Source of the DNA: Mauremys mutica
Lineage: Eukaryota > Chordata > Testudines > Geoemydidae
DNA length: 64,000 nucleotides
Assembly (NCBI RefSeq): GCF_020497125.1
Contig: NC_059075.1
Span: 111,143,222-111,207,221, forward strand
Direction: 5' to 3'
A program made the translations under genes and the position numbers. Below, piece by piece: positions 20,914 to 31,235 of this stretch (positions within the stretch are counted from its first letter, which is position 1; each line of letters starts with the position of its first letter). Below the pieces are notes generated by a model, which made no database searches, had not been told where the DNA came from, and saw only the letters and a list, made by a program, of their open reading frames with translations.

Positions 20914-23900
20914 CACAGGTTACCTCCCCTTACGCTCAGCCTCCCTTAGGCCTACTTACACCTACCTCCTGATTGTACAGGAGTCCAAACTGCTGAAGCT
21001 TACCTGCTGAGATGATGGAAGGAAGTGCAAGTTAAAACAGTCTCCTACCGATTTTAGCTTCCACCTTCTAACTGGCACGTAAGTTTAACTAGCCCCCCAT
21101 ACCTGGTGTGCATAAGTAGATCTAAAACTAGTGTAAAGGAGCCATATTTTCCTCTCATTTACACTGATGGAAATCTGGAGTAGCTTTATCGACTTCAGTG
21201 GTGTTACTCTCTATTATATTAATGTAACTGAAAGCAGAAATTATCGCAGGAAGTCTAACTTGCGCGCCACTAATTAATTTGGTTCTTCAGATCCAAAATC
21301 TGGTTAGTTGATTCTTTTAACAACGTAAGTTAAAGCCCTTTGGGAAGGAGAAAGCCTGGCTCTATGAACCAGCTTGCAACGTATAAGGGAGCAGCAAAAT
21401 GTTTTCTAACTGGGGCTATGTGGACGGAGTGGAGTAGGGGGAAGAGATTTGCTGCTTTGATGAGGGCAGGAGAACCCGTAGAGGTAGCACTGAGGTCCTA
21501 ACAGCTCACAAATTTAACCTTTGACCCAACTATTTCATGAGAAAATTGCTGTAGTACAAAAGAAATGGAAACTCAAAAGCCCTTTCTTGTCTCTTTGATC
21601 TGCTGACTACACGTACAAAGAGGTATTTGTTTAAATCAATGCTGTCACATGTCTATAATTTTAGACAGGTCTGTTCCTTTCATCCCTACTGTGAGCAAGA
21701 GTCTCAGCAGGTGTAACAAGGCATAGCTCCATTGATTTCACTAGCGCCGCTCCAATTTACACAGCCAAAGATCTGCCCCATTTTATTCTTTTTTCCAGGT
21801 AACTCTGCTGGATTTTTGTGATGCTGCTTTTAAGGCAATGAAATAACCAGTGGTCACTGCTGAATCCTCACCACCAAATGCGGCCACCTTTCTCTTAAGT
21901 CACAGGCATTCCCAAATTCTGTAGCTGCTATATGGCTTCAACAACGACTTCCAAAGGAATAAATAAGGGCTGAGGGGCAGATTTGTAAAGGTATTTATGT
22001 GCCTAAAGATGCAGCTAGGCGCCTACTGGGATTTCAAAAGCACCTAGGCAGCTAACTCCCATTGTAGTAAATGTGAATTTAGCATTTTGTAAATCTCATG
22101 CAACAACCATCTGCATCCTTAAGTGCCTAAATATCTTTAAAAATCCAGCCCTCAGCCTGTGGGGTAATGCAGCAGAAAGGTGGTCCGAATCTTTCCTCTT
22201 TATTCTCCTAAAAGCAAAGGATTATTTCTTCCTCTTCGGCAGCTGGGATCTGACATCCTGGTGCCCTGCAGTGGTATTAATCATTGAAACACTCTTCTCT
22301 CCCTCATTCCCCCTGAACTTGTGGATTTGTTATGCAAAAAGACTGCAGCTCAGAAAGTAGTTGACAAAACACAACCCTGAAAGCAGCACAAATGCCAGTC
22401 TTAAATGCTGCTAACATTTCCCCCTCTCTGCCCCAGAAAAAAGGGGACAGTGAGTGCGGTGATGCTGGGAAAAGGTGTATCTGCTTGGTGGCAGCAGTGC
22501 AATATGTGAACATACAATTCTAGGACTGTGACGTTTGTACTGCAGCATTGCTGGGGATGGGAGCAGGAGGGTAGTCAACTGACTCCCATTCAACATTTTT
22601 CACCCTCATGTGTTTCTTCTCAAAGGTTTCTGTCTAATACCAAAGCAGTACAAGGGGATGTATTTTCTAGCATGAATGATGGGGCTGTGATGTAACAAGA
22701 AATGTTTGGTTGAGAATTCTTTGGGAGAGTCTTAATCATAAGCACAGCAAGTATTTTGGTCTCATGGAGAGAATGAGACGTGGATTAGACCGATTCTTTA
22801 TTCTAGCTGAATTCCAAGGAAAATGAGGGCTGACAACTCCAAATTCTGCATGCAAGAAGATAAGAGTTCAGATTCTGATACTTTTATTCTCATTCTTGAA
22901 TAGATTACTCCGCAAGTAGTCCACTGAAATCAGTAGGACCACTGATTGTGTGCAGAGTGCTATTCAATATGAGTAAGGGTATAGGAATCTGGCCCATAGA
23001 CCAGTCAGACTCACCATGACTTCTGATCCTGATTCATACAACCAGGCTAAATTTAAATTTGAGCTAAATTTAACCAGAGATGGACAAAGAACACCATAAT
23101 GGAAGGATGGATGTATAGCACCAAACTAACACCATGATGGCAAAGGGCAAGGTGAGATTCCATCGGGGATCTGCACATGTGCTGCAAGTTGTTTGTGGGT
23201 CTGTTGGTAAATACAGTAGTGGCACTGGAGCTTTAACTCTCCTAGTAGCTCTAAGAATTCATTACCACCAACATATAGTGATTTAAAGATGTGAAGCCTG
23301 CCAGTTATGGAGGGATAGTCATGATCAGTGTCGGACGAATAGGAGTGTTGCATTTCTAGCAGTGGACTCTCAACCACAAAAAATAAATCTTCAGTGGATA
23401 CAAATATTTATTAAAAAGTAGAAATCTGAAGGCAATGGAGAGAGAAGAGGAAGAGGAGAAAAAGAATAGAGAAGTTAATGAAGGAGAAGCAGCATGGAGG
23501 AGAGAAGAAAATAGCATTGGCTCATTCTGTATTTGCCATATGACACTATATAGCCTTTATGGAACTGAAGCTGCAAGTAAAAAGACATATAGCATAGACG
23601 GGGAATAAATAGATGACTGGTGAAACAGGCAGATTAATATTAGGACAGGCAGGAAAAACTAAAGAATTCAAAGAGAGAGAGAGAGAGCGCAAGCGCATGC
23701 ACAAAGTTCTGAGCTGTCCTTTTATTGTGTCTTGCAGATAAACTCTGAATCATAAGTGTCCTCAGCAATAACTTCTGCCTGTCAGCTGGTGCTTTCGCCT
23801 GTCCAGACGTAAGGCAAAAGTCAGATAAACTCTCTTCAAATGGGTGATGTGTGAAAAGACCCTCATTCAACAAGCAACTCTACAATAGATGTATTTTCCA

Positions 23901-24868
23901 CTCATTTTTCCTACCTACTTTAAAAGGGAAAGCGTGTCCACCTGGCGGCTTCGCTATCTAGCAAAGACAATATTCTGTGGCATCTCAGCCCCAACCAGCT
24001 CTGTTCCCATAACAGCATGGCAGGCTCCCTCACTTCGCTTGCAGGAAAATGTTCTTTCTGAAGGTGGATTTTCACATCAAGGAAACCTTAGAAATCTACT
24101 GCATATTCTGAAGATCAATTAATATTCCTCCTTTTGTTTCTCCTACTTTACCTTTCAGTTTTTATAAGTAAAAAATATAATAGTACTTTGCATTTCTATA
24201 GAATCTTTCATTACAGTAACATCAATCATTTTACAAACATTAAAGAAGTCTCATAACATCCTGTGAAGTAGAAAAAGGTACCTCATTTACAAATGAAATG
24301 AAGTCACCTTTGCATTGGAATGCAGCACTTGTTTAATAGTACAAAGGAAACAGCACAGCAGTAAGACAGGAATGCAGAATTCCATATCCAATTGAAACTG
24401 CAGGGGAAATATAGGTTGTTGGACTGTAATTATTGCATGTTTAAATTTGATTAGGATATCAGAGTTAACACCATTCTCTGACTAAAAGTGCCATGGGATC
24501 TTTGGTGACCACAGACGCTCTGAACCTCTGTTGGATGTCTCATCTGAAAGACTTCACCAGCCTCCAGCAGCACAGTGCTCCCTAATGCTAGGCTGAGCCA
24601 CTGATTCCGCATCACCTCAGAAGGAAGAATGGCACTCCTCCAGCAGCACCATCACCTTCTGCAGAATCTTCCATGACGTTCTCCACACCTAGCCCAAACC
24701 CTGTTTAGTTTGTGAAATCTGACCACAACCCAAGCTGCAGGAGGACACAGTGGGACATACTCTGATAAAAGGGTTTGGTGAATTTTTGTGGCTGCCTGCC
24801 CCATTTCCTTACAAAGCATTTAATGGGAACAAACCTCCACATTCTAGTGAGCAGACACTAAGTAGCAC
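20914..24868. other. Non-coding, no gene seen
   Basis: Nearly 4 kb without an exon-like frame. Noted inside: a partial palindromic repeat at about 22905-22990, a (GA)n run at 23671-23690, and weak MIR-like sequence at 24175-24310. The remainder is unassigned. Confidence 0.5.
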
Positions 24869-25341
24869 CAGGGCCGGCTCCAGGCCCCAGCACGCCAAGC
24901 GTGTGCTTGGGGCGGCATGCCACAGGGGGCGCTCTGCCGGTCGCCGGCAGGCGGCTCCGGTGGACCTCCCGCAGGCATGCCTGTGGAGGGTCCGCTGGTC
25001 CCACGGCTCCGGTGGACCTCCCGCAGGCATGCCTGCTTAGGGTCCGCTGGTCCCGCGGCTCCGGTGGACCTCCCGCAGGCATGCCTGCTGAGGGTCCGCT
25101 GGTCCCGCGGCTCCGGTGGACCTCCCGCAGGCTTGCCTGCTGAGGGTCCGCTGGTCCCGCGGCTCCGGTGGACCTCCCGCAGGCATGCCTGCTGAGGGTC
25201 CGCTGGTCCCGCGGCTCCGGTGGACCCTCCGCAGGCACGTCTGCAGGAGGTCCACTGGAGCCGCGGGACCGGCGACCGCCAGAGCGCCCCCCGCGGCGTG
25301 CCGCCGTGATTGGGATGGCGAAATTGCTAGAGCAGCCCCTG
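24869..25341. mobile_element. hAT element with internal minisatellite
   Basis: The left terminus CAGGGCCGGCTC (24869) and right terminus AGAGCAGCCCCTG (ending at 25341) are inverted repeats. The 8-bp TSD AGTAGCAC is exact (24861-24868 and 25342-25349). CGTGTGCTTGGGGCGGCA is shared with the copies at 8620 and 59969. Most of the interior is the 52-bp tandem array described next. No transposase. Apparent long open frames on both strands here are products of the array. Confidence 0.93.
24952..25255. repeat. 52-bp tandem repeat, about six units
   Basis: The word CGGCTCCGGTGGACCTCCC recurs at 24952, 25004, 25056, 25108 and 25160, and in variant form at 25212: an exact 52-base period. Units carry GCAGGCATGCCTGC and GGGTCCGCTGGTCCC and differ by only a few substitutions. 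Units abut with no spacer. The flanks of the array (CGGTCGCCGGCAGG and CCGGCGACCG) are inverted repeats. Confidence 0.97.
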
Positions 25342-25767
25342 AGTAGCACACACTGTGGCTTACTCTAATGGGCACATCACTTTATGCGCAAGCTTCACCA
25401 TTTGTTCTGCCGTCTAATTACAAAATGTAAAATGAACATCATTCATAACTGCATCATAAAAAGTGAGCTATGAGTGATTTAAAGGCATGGGGTAAGCTCT
25501 TTATTTAATGCAGCAGGCATTTGCTAGGTTTTCCCTGGGTCATCTTTCAGGCATTCAACTGGAAGAAAGTAGAAGGTAACTGCTTTCCCTGGATATCGTA
25601 AAATGTGTTCCTGACAAGCAAGGATTAATTCCAAGTGTTTTCCATGCAACCTTAGTTTTACAGTAGTGTGTGCGCATTATTGTCAGTTTTATACAAATAC
25701 ACACATGCATATTTTAAGAACAAACATACAACACCAAACTCTGACAATGAGGTCAAAGTCCAACTCT
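25342..25767. other. Non-coding, no gene seen
   Basis: AT-rich spacer between the hAT TSD and the Harbinger left end. Nothing recognised. Confidence 0.5.
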
Positions 25768-26151
25768 GGCCCCATCTACACGGGCAAGTTTCTGTGCAGT
25801 AACTCCTGAGGTGTACACACTGCAAAGCCACTTACTGCACAGAAACGACACAGTTGTAGTGCTCTAAAAAAAACCACCCCGACGAGAGGTGTACAGCTTT
25901 CTGCGCCGGGGCTACAGCGCTACAGTGCCAGAGTAGGCACCATGGTGATTTACAGCGCTGTGACTGGCCTTGGGGAGGTGTCCCACAATGCCTGATCTCA
26001 CCACTCTGGTCATTGGTTTGAACTCTACTGCCCTGCCCTCAGGTGACCAACTGTCATGCTCACCCTGTAAATTCCTTTGCAAATTTGAAAATCCCCTTCC
26101 TGTTTGCTCGGTGATGTGTGCAGTGGTCTCAGCGCATCTTTCCAGGCGGCC

Positions 26152-27881
26152 ATGCCTGCTCCACGCACCAGGAGATCCCCCACTTCGAGCAATGCCGAGC
26201 TGCTGGACCACATCAGTATTTGGGGAGAGGAGGCAGTGCAGTCACAGCTGCGCTCCAGCCATAGGAATTATGATACCTACAGACAGATTTCACAATGCAT
26301 GACAGAAAGGGGCCATGACCGGGACACACTGCAGTGCAGGTCAAAGTGAAGGACCTGTGGAATGCCTACCACAAGGCACAGGAGGCAAACCGCCACTCTG
26401 GTGCTGCGCCCACTAGCTGCTGGTTCTACAAAGAGCTGGACACGATACTCGGTGGTGATCCCACCTCCACTGCAAAGTCCCTGGTGGATACTTCATTGGC
26501 TTCATTGCCAGTCGAGAATGGACTGAGCCAGGAGGAGGAAATCTTGGATGAAGAGGGGGACCCAGAGGCAGAGGATGACTGGGAGGCCAGAGATGCATGC
26601 AGTCAGAAGCTCTTTTCTACCCCGGAGGAGCCTAGCCAGTCACGGCTGTCAGATCTTGGTGAAACGCAAACAGGAGAGGAGGCCCCAGGTAAGTGGATCT
26701 GATTTTCGCAATTGCTGAAGCGATTTGTTGGGGGCAGGAGGGTTGCAGAAATCAGGCTTGTCTCCCACCGCATGCCTAGTCTGAGTGGCAGAACAGGCTG
26801 TTGATTGACTCTCTTACTTCACGGGAATCTGCCTCAGAGATCCCCAGGAAACTCTCGTGGAGATACTGGGCAATCCATTGCCACAGGTTCCTCGGCAGAG
26901 CTGCTTTGTTCCTTGCCCCATTAACGGTAACTTTCCCGTGCCACTGTGCCATGGTGGAGGGGGGGAAATCACACAACCATTGCTGCACACAGCTGAGCTG
27001 CATAGAGGCCAGGACGGAAGCCGCAGGCTTGGAGAAGACCCTCCCTTGATTCCCTGCTCACACTCAGCAGTGAGATATCTTCCATAATGATCACATCCTG
27101 TGGAAAGTGCGGGGACAGGAATGATTATCAAGCCCCCCGTACAGTGCTGGCTCTCCCCAAGAGCCACGTGCCCAGTGTCCAGGAAGAGTGATTCACTCTG
27201 CCCCTGCGGCTACTCACCATTTTGGGGGGCTTGTGGCTCATGTGTGCTTGCCTGGGGTCAGCCAGTTAGTGACAGGTGTGTGAGAACTGGCTGTGTTTTA
27301 AAGCACTGAATCAGTGTTGCAAACAATACTGCTTCTGTAAAATGCTGCATTTAAACTTCACAGAGATGACCTTGGGAGGCCAGCCTCCCTTATTGGCAGC
27401 AGGACAGCTGCACAGAATTAGACAGCAGCCATGAAGAAGTAAGGAGGGCTTTCTGCATGAGGTTATGATGCACTCCACCGCCGAGAAACAGGAACTGAAG
27501 GAGTGGCGGGACAGCGAGAAGAGGGACCAAAAGGAGAACGCGGCACACCAAAAAGAAGCCTCGGAGCAGCTCTTAAACATTATGGAGCGCCGAGTGGACA
27601 CGCTCCAGGTGATACTAGCTCTTCAAACCGGGCAGCTCCGCGCCCACCCTCCCCTGCAGCCACTGTCACAAAACTCTTTCCCATGCACCTCCCCACACCG
27701 CCAACACACTTATCAACCTCCTGGCTCCACTCTCTACCTGCAGCATTCCACTCCTTTCTCCTCACAGTCTAGCAGTGAGGACTCCCACTACCCACTGCAC
27801 TCAACACCCATCTCTCTGCAGTTTGGCCCTGCTGAAGTACAGCACCCACTGCACTGTACTCCAAAGGAGAAGGTTGGATAG
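26152..27881 (+). pseudogene. Harbinger Myb/trihelix-like DNA-binding protein
   Basis: The start ATG at 26152 sits in a good context (GGCGGCCATGCC). Residues from about 15 to 100 form a Myb/SANT-like (trihelix) domain: ELLDHISIWGEEAV, then SSHRNYDTYRQIS, then KVKDLWNAYHKAQ and WFYKELDTILGG. A very acidic stretch follows (EEEILDEEGD). A strong splice donor CCAG|GTAAGT lies at 26688/26689. The second coding part ends at 27881 and holds a charged, coiled-coil-like helix (ELKEWRDSEKRDQKEN) and a proline/serine-rich tail; the exact acceptor near 27425-27440 was not resolved. A one-base loss near 26338 (CAGGTCAAAG, where CAGGGTCAAAG would keep frame) breaks the reading frame inside the DNA-binding domain. 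The predicted role is binding the element ends and helping the transposase. Confidence 0.85.
26689..27430 (+). other. Intron of the Harbinger Myb-like gene
   Basis: It starts at the consensus donor GTAAGT (26689). No coding homology was seen until about 27435, where the frame RSKEGFLHEVMMH resumes. The acceptor is uncertain, so the right edge is approximate. Confidence 0.55.
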
Positions 27882-28011
27882 ATAATCCCTGGATATACGT
27901 AAATCTGTAGCCATCTCGGGACCCCTCCTCCTCTTGATACCTTCCCTTCCCCCATCCCCCTCCCTGCTAATGAATTTTTTCGTTTGACTCTCTCCTCCGG
28001 TTGTTGTCTTT

Positions 28012-28050
28012 CAATAAAAGAATTGTGTTGATTTGAAAGCAATCTTTATT
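28012..28050. terminator. Convergent poly(A) signals of Harbinger genes
   Basis: AATAAA on plus (within TTTCAATAAAAG, about 28013-28018) serves the Myb-like gene. TTTATT at 28045-28050 is AATAAA on minus and serves the transposase. They are only about 27 bases apart, so the two transcripts would end head to head. The same pairing is kept in the derivative at 1746-1790. Confidence 0.75.
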
Positions 28051-28060
28051 CTATTAAGTG

Positions 28061-28248
28061 GTTGGGGGGGAGGGTAGCTTGGTGGTTTGAGCATTGGCCT
28101 CCTAAACCCAAGGTTGTGAGTTCAATCCTTGAGGGGGCCATTTAGGGAACTGGGGTAAAAATCTGTTTAGGGATTGGTCCTGCTTTGAGCAGGGGGTTGG
28201 ACTAGATGACCTCCTGAGGTCCCTTCCAACCTTAATCTTCTATGATTC
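28061..28248 (+). mobile_element. tRNA-headed SINE with CR1-like tail (Cry type)
   Basis: A box A-like sequence (TAGCTTGGTGGTTTGAGC) and box B-like sequence (GAGTTCAATCC) mark the tRNA-derived RNA polymerase III promoter. The 3' half (GGGGGTTGGACTAGATGACC, then CTTCCAACC and TATGATTCTA) is the CR1-type tail that lets CR1 machinery copy it. A short possible TSD, TAAGTG, flanks it (28055-28060 and 28249-28254). It sits between the transposase stop codon and its poly(A) signal. Confidence 0.9.
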
Positions 28249-28323
28249 TAAGTGAAAGCAAAAAGAGCACTGCAAAGCAACATACAATTATGTTAAGGCC
28301 CCTTCTTCCATCATGTGCACCAA

Positions 28324-29595
28324 TCACTTCCTAGCATTACAAGCACTACAATCCCAAGCACAGCAACAAATATTAGTGGCTTGCTGCCTCAAGGCATCCC
28401 TGATCCTTATGGCCCCGCGCTGTTCCCCTCCAATAGCCCTCGTCTCTGGCTGTTCAAACTCAGACTCCAGACACTGAGCCTCTGCGGTCCAGCCCTGAGT
28501 GAAGCTTTCACCCTTCCCTTCACAAATATTATGGAACGTACAGCCTGAGGCTACGAGCATAGGAATATTGTCATCGGCCATGTCCAGCTTCCCATACAGG
28601 CATTGCCAGCGGGCTTTTAAATGGCCAAAAGCACACTCCACAGTCATTCTGCACTTGCTCAGCCTGTTGTTGAACCACTCCTTGCTGCTGTCAAGTTGCC
28701 CCGTGGATGGCTTCATAAGCCACAGCATCAAGGGGTAGACGGGATTGCCAATGATCACAATGGGCATTTCGACTTCCCCTACAGTGATCGTCTGGTCCGG
28801 GAAGAAAGTCCCTGCTTGCAGCTTCCTGAACAGGCCAGTGTTCCGAAAGATGCATGCGTCAGGTACCTTTCCAGACCAGCCTGTGTTAATGTCTGTGAAA
28901 CATCCATGGTGATCCACAAGGTCCTGGAGGACCACTGAGAAATACCCCTTGCAATTAATGTACTCTGTGGCTAGGTGGTCTGGCGCCAGAATTGGAATGT
29001 GTCTGCCATCTATCGCCCATCCGCAGTTAGGGAAGCCCATTTGTGCAAAGCCAGCCACAATGTCACACACGTTGCTGAGAGTCATGGTCTTTCAGAGCAG
29101 GATGCAATTAATGGCCCCGCAGACTTCCATCAACACAAGTCCAAAGGTCGACTTTCCCACTCCGAACTGGTTAGCAACCGATCGGTAGCAGCCTAGAGTA
29201 GCCAGCTTCCACAGTGCAATCGCCACGCGCTTCTCCAATGACAGGGAATCTCTCATTCTCGTGTCCTTGTGCCGCAGGGCTGAGGTGAGCTCATCACACA
29301 GTCCCATGAATGTGGCTTTCCTCATGTGAAAGTTCTGCAGCCACTGCTCATCATCCCAGACATGCATCATGATGTGATCCCACCACTCAGTGCTTGTTCC
29401 CCAAGCCCAAAAGCAGCGTTCCACAGTGGTCAGCACCTCCGTGAAAACCACAAGCAATCTCGTGTCATAGCTACTACATGTGGCGAGATAAACGTTGCAC
29501 TCCTCTTGCCTTTGTAGTTTAAGGAATAACTCCACTGCCACTCATGACGTGTTGGTCAGAGCGGGTAGCATACTGGTCAGCAGTTCGGGATCCAT
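28324..29595 (-). pseudogene. PIF/Harbinger (HARBI1-like) DDE transposase, broken
   Basis: A 424-codon frame runs from ATG 29595 (MDPELLTSML) to the stop at 28324-28326. It is interrupted by two in-frame TGA codons, at 29544-29542 (codon 18) and 29094-29092 (codon 168). Residues about 122-151 (KRVAIALWKLATLGCYRSVA) form the helix-turn-helix that binds DNA. The catalytic domain has the first Asp (WAIDGRHIPI, residue 196) and the final Glu (MTVECAFGHLKARW, residue 320). The second Asp, expected in the GD.AYPL motif 35 residues before that Glu, reads Asn (IIGNPVYPL, residue 284). The length fits the family. The enzyme would cut and rejoin the element ends. This copy cannot. Both stops, and the Asp-to-Asn change (GGCGAT to GGCAAT), are compatible with CpG decay. 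Confidence 0.9.
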
Positions 29596-29952
29596 TCCTG
29601 CAGCCTGAAAGAGGCAGGGCATGCAGTACACAAACTGTTGAAAGATGGTGCCAAATGTGGATGGAAGCACAGGGTTTGCTGGGATGCGAAGCAATGCATC
29701 ACAGGGCATTGGGACTGGACCCAGGATTCCCTGCAACCCTCTCCGCCTTCCCACAAGTCTTAGCGGCAGAAGAGAAAGAGGTGCTCAATGGGATAGCTGT
29801 CCAGAATGCACCATTCCCATAGCGCTGCAAGTGTGAACACGCCATTGACAGCTGCCTGCGCAGTGTGAACACACGACAGCAGTTTTTCTTCGGCGCTCTC
29901 TGAGCGGCGCTGTGACTGCCGGCACTGTAACTTTGCCAGTGTAGATGTGCCC

Positions 29953-30847
29953 TATGACACTTTACCATGGATTTGTGTGTCTATTGCATTTTTAATAGAG
30001 TGGGTGGCACACAGCTTTACCCTACTGGGAATATCGTGGGGGGGGGTGGGGAGGGGAGGATTGTGCTTACTTTAAAAGTGGATGGAATTGCTGCTGTGGC
30101 AAAGCAACAATAATGAATCACCGTAATGGAAGTCTTAATTATTCAGCATGTCAAGGCTACAGTCGGCATCGTTGTGAATGGGATGTATCTATCCTGTAAA
30201 ATTTCAAGTGTTCTTCATGACATTCTTGTGCACACTGGATCTCAAGTTTCTCATATGCACGATAGGCTGAGGTGGAATGAGGGGTGCCAACAGAAATAAG
30301 AGCAAGCTCTGGAGTTGTATTCTGTGACTGTCAAAGTGGCAAACAGCACCTGACCATAACCTGGGGTGCTGTTATAGGAACTGGTTGTCTTCATGTGGCC
30401 TGGAACGTTGCAGATATGCACACCACTGTGCTTTATTAGCAACTAATTTTCTTACCAAATATGAAGCTCTACCCAACACGCCTAGCAGAATACATGCTGC
30501 GGTGCGTACATATCAGGGACATTTTTCCAGGGGTTTGGGGATGTATGCCATTTGATACCACAATGGATGACTAGACTGACTAGATTTTAAGCTGCTTTGA
30601 GTCTTGCACAATGTCAAACATAGCACTGGGGACTGAATAAATCATTCACGTATACTGTTGTTGTACTGATCAGGTGTGGAGAGTCTTGAACCCAGGTCTG
30701 TAGGGTTACCGAGCTAGAACTTCACCCTCTGTGCCATCACACTGCAATGTCAGACAACGAAAATGCAGCTAAGACCCTGCTGCCAGAAACTACACCCACT
30801 GACTCAGCTTCCTACTCCTGTCCCATCCCATGTCTGAGCAACTAGTT
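29953..30847. other. Non-coding, no gene seen
   Basis: G-rich patch at 30037-30058. No exon or further transposon ends recognised. Confidence 0.5.
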
Positions 30848-31235
30848 CAGAGGTGGGCAAACTAGGCCCACGGGCCACATCCAGCCCACGGGACCGTCCT
30901 GTCCGGCTCTTGAGCTCTCAGCCAGGGAAGCTAGCCCTCAACCCCTCCCCTGCTGTCCCCCCTCCCCCGCAGCCTCATCTCGCCATGCCGCCAGCGCTCC
31001 TGGCAGCGGGGCTGCGAGCTCCTGCCGGGAAGCGCAGCTGTGAAAGCTGCTGGGTGTAGTGTATTAAATTGCTCCCCGTAGGAATGTGCTACTTACAGAA
31101 CACCAGGACTGGCAGCCATAAGTAGTACACCGTAAGCACATTCCTACGGGGAGCAATTTAATACACTCCATCGGCTCTCCAAACACTTTTGGAACCCCAA
31201 TGTGGTCCTCAGGCCAAAAAGTTTGCCCACCCCTG
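30848..31235. mobile_element. hAT element, CAGAGGTGGGCAAAC termini
   Basis: The left terminus CAGAGGTGGGCAAAC (30848) is mirrored by GTTTGCCCACCCCTG, ending at 31235. The TSD is AACTAGTT (30840-30847) versus AACTAATT (31236-31243). The same family as 6192-6894, but its right half is interrupted by a second, small inverted-repeat element at 31058-31167. Confidence 0.92.
31058..31167. mobile_element. Nested 110-bp MITE with perfect 33-bp arms
   Basis: The arms 31058-31090 and 31135-31167 are exact reverse complements over 33 bases (ends AGTGTATTAAATTGC and GCAATTTAATACACT). The 44-base loop contains CCAGGACTGGCAGCC. No TSD could be fixed. The superfamily is not assigned. Perfect arms inside a decayed hAT suggest it is the younger insertion. 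Confidence 0.8.

Larger units (their letters stand above)
25768..29952. mobile_element. Near-complete PIF/Harbinger transposon, two genes
   Basis: The left terminus GGCCCCATCTACACGGGCAA (25768) is mirrored by TTGCCAGTGTAGATGTGCCC, ending at 29952. Subterminal CTACAGCGCTACAG and TACAGCGCTGTG motifs resemble the MITE at 10921-11741. The 3-bp flanks are TCT and TAT, so the TSD is imperfect. The 4185-bp element has the two-gene Harbinger layout: a Myb/trihelix-like gene on plus and a DDE transposase on minus, converging on adjacent poly(A) signals at about 28013-28050. In Harbinger systems the Myb-like protein and the transposase work together at the element ends. Both genes carry disabling changes, and a SINE has inserted at 28061-28248. 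Confidence 0.9.

Noticed and set aside
24952..25255. CRISPR-like regular repeats
   Set aside because: The 52-bp units are directly adjacent with no unique spacers, lie inside a hAT element, and the host is a vertebrate.
24858..25349. 163-codon open frame on minus, plus overlapping frames on plus
   Set aside because: Product of the GC-rich 52-bp array. The period is not a multiple of three, so frames cycle through all phases. No family signature.
28071..28140. tRNA gene
   Set aside because: Box A- and B-like sequences are present but there is no cloverleaf arm set, and the sequence continues into a CR1-like tail. It is a SINE head.
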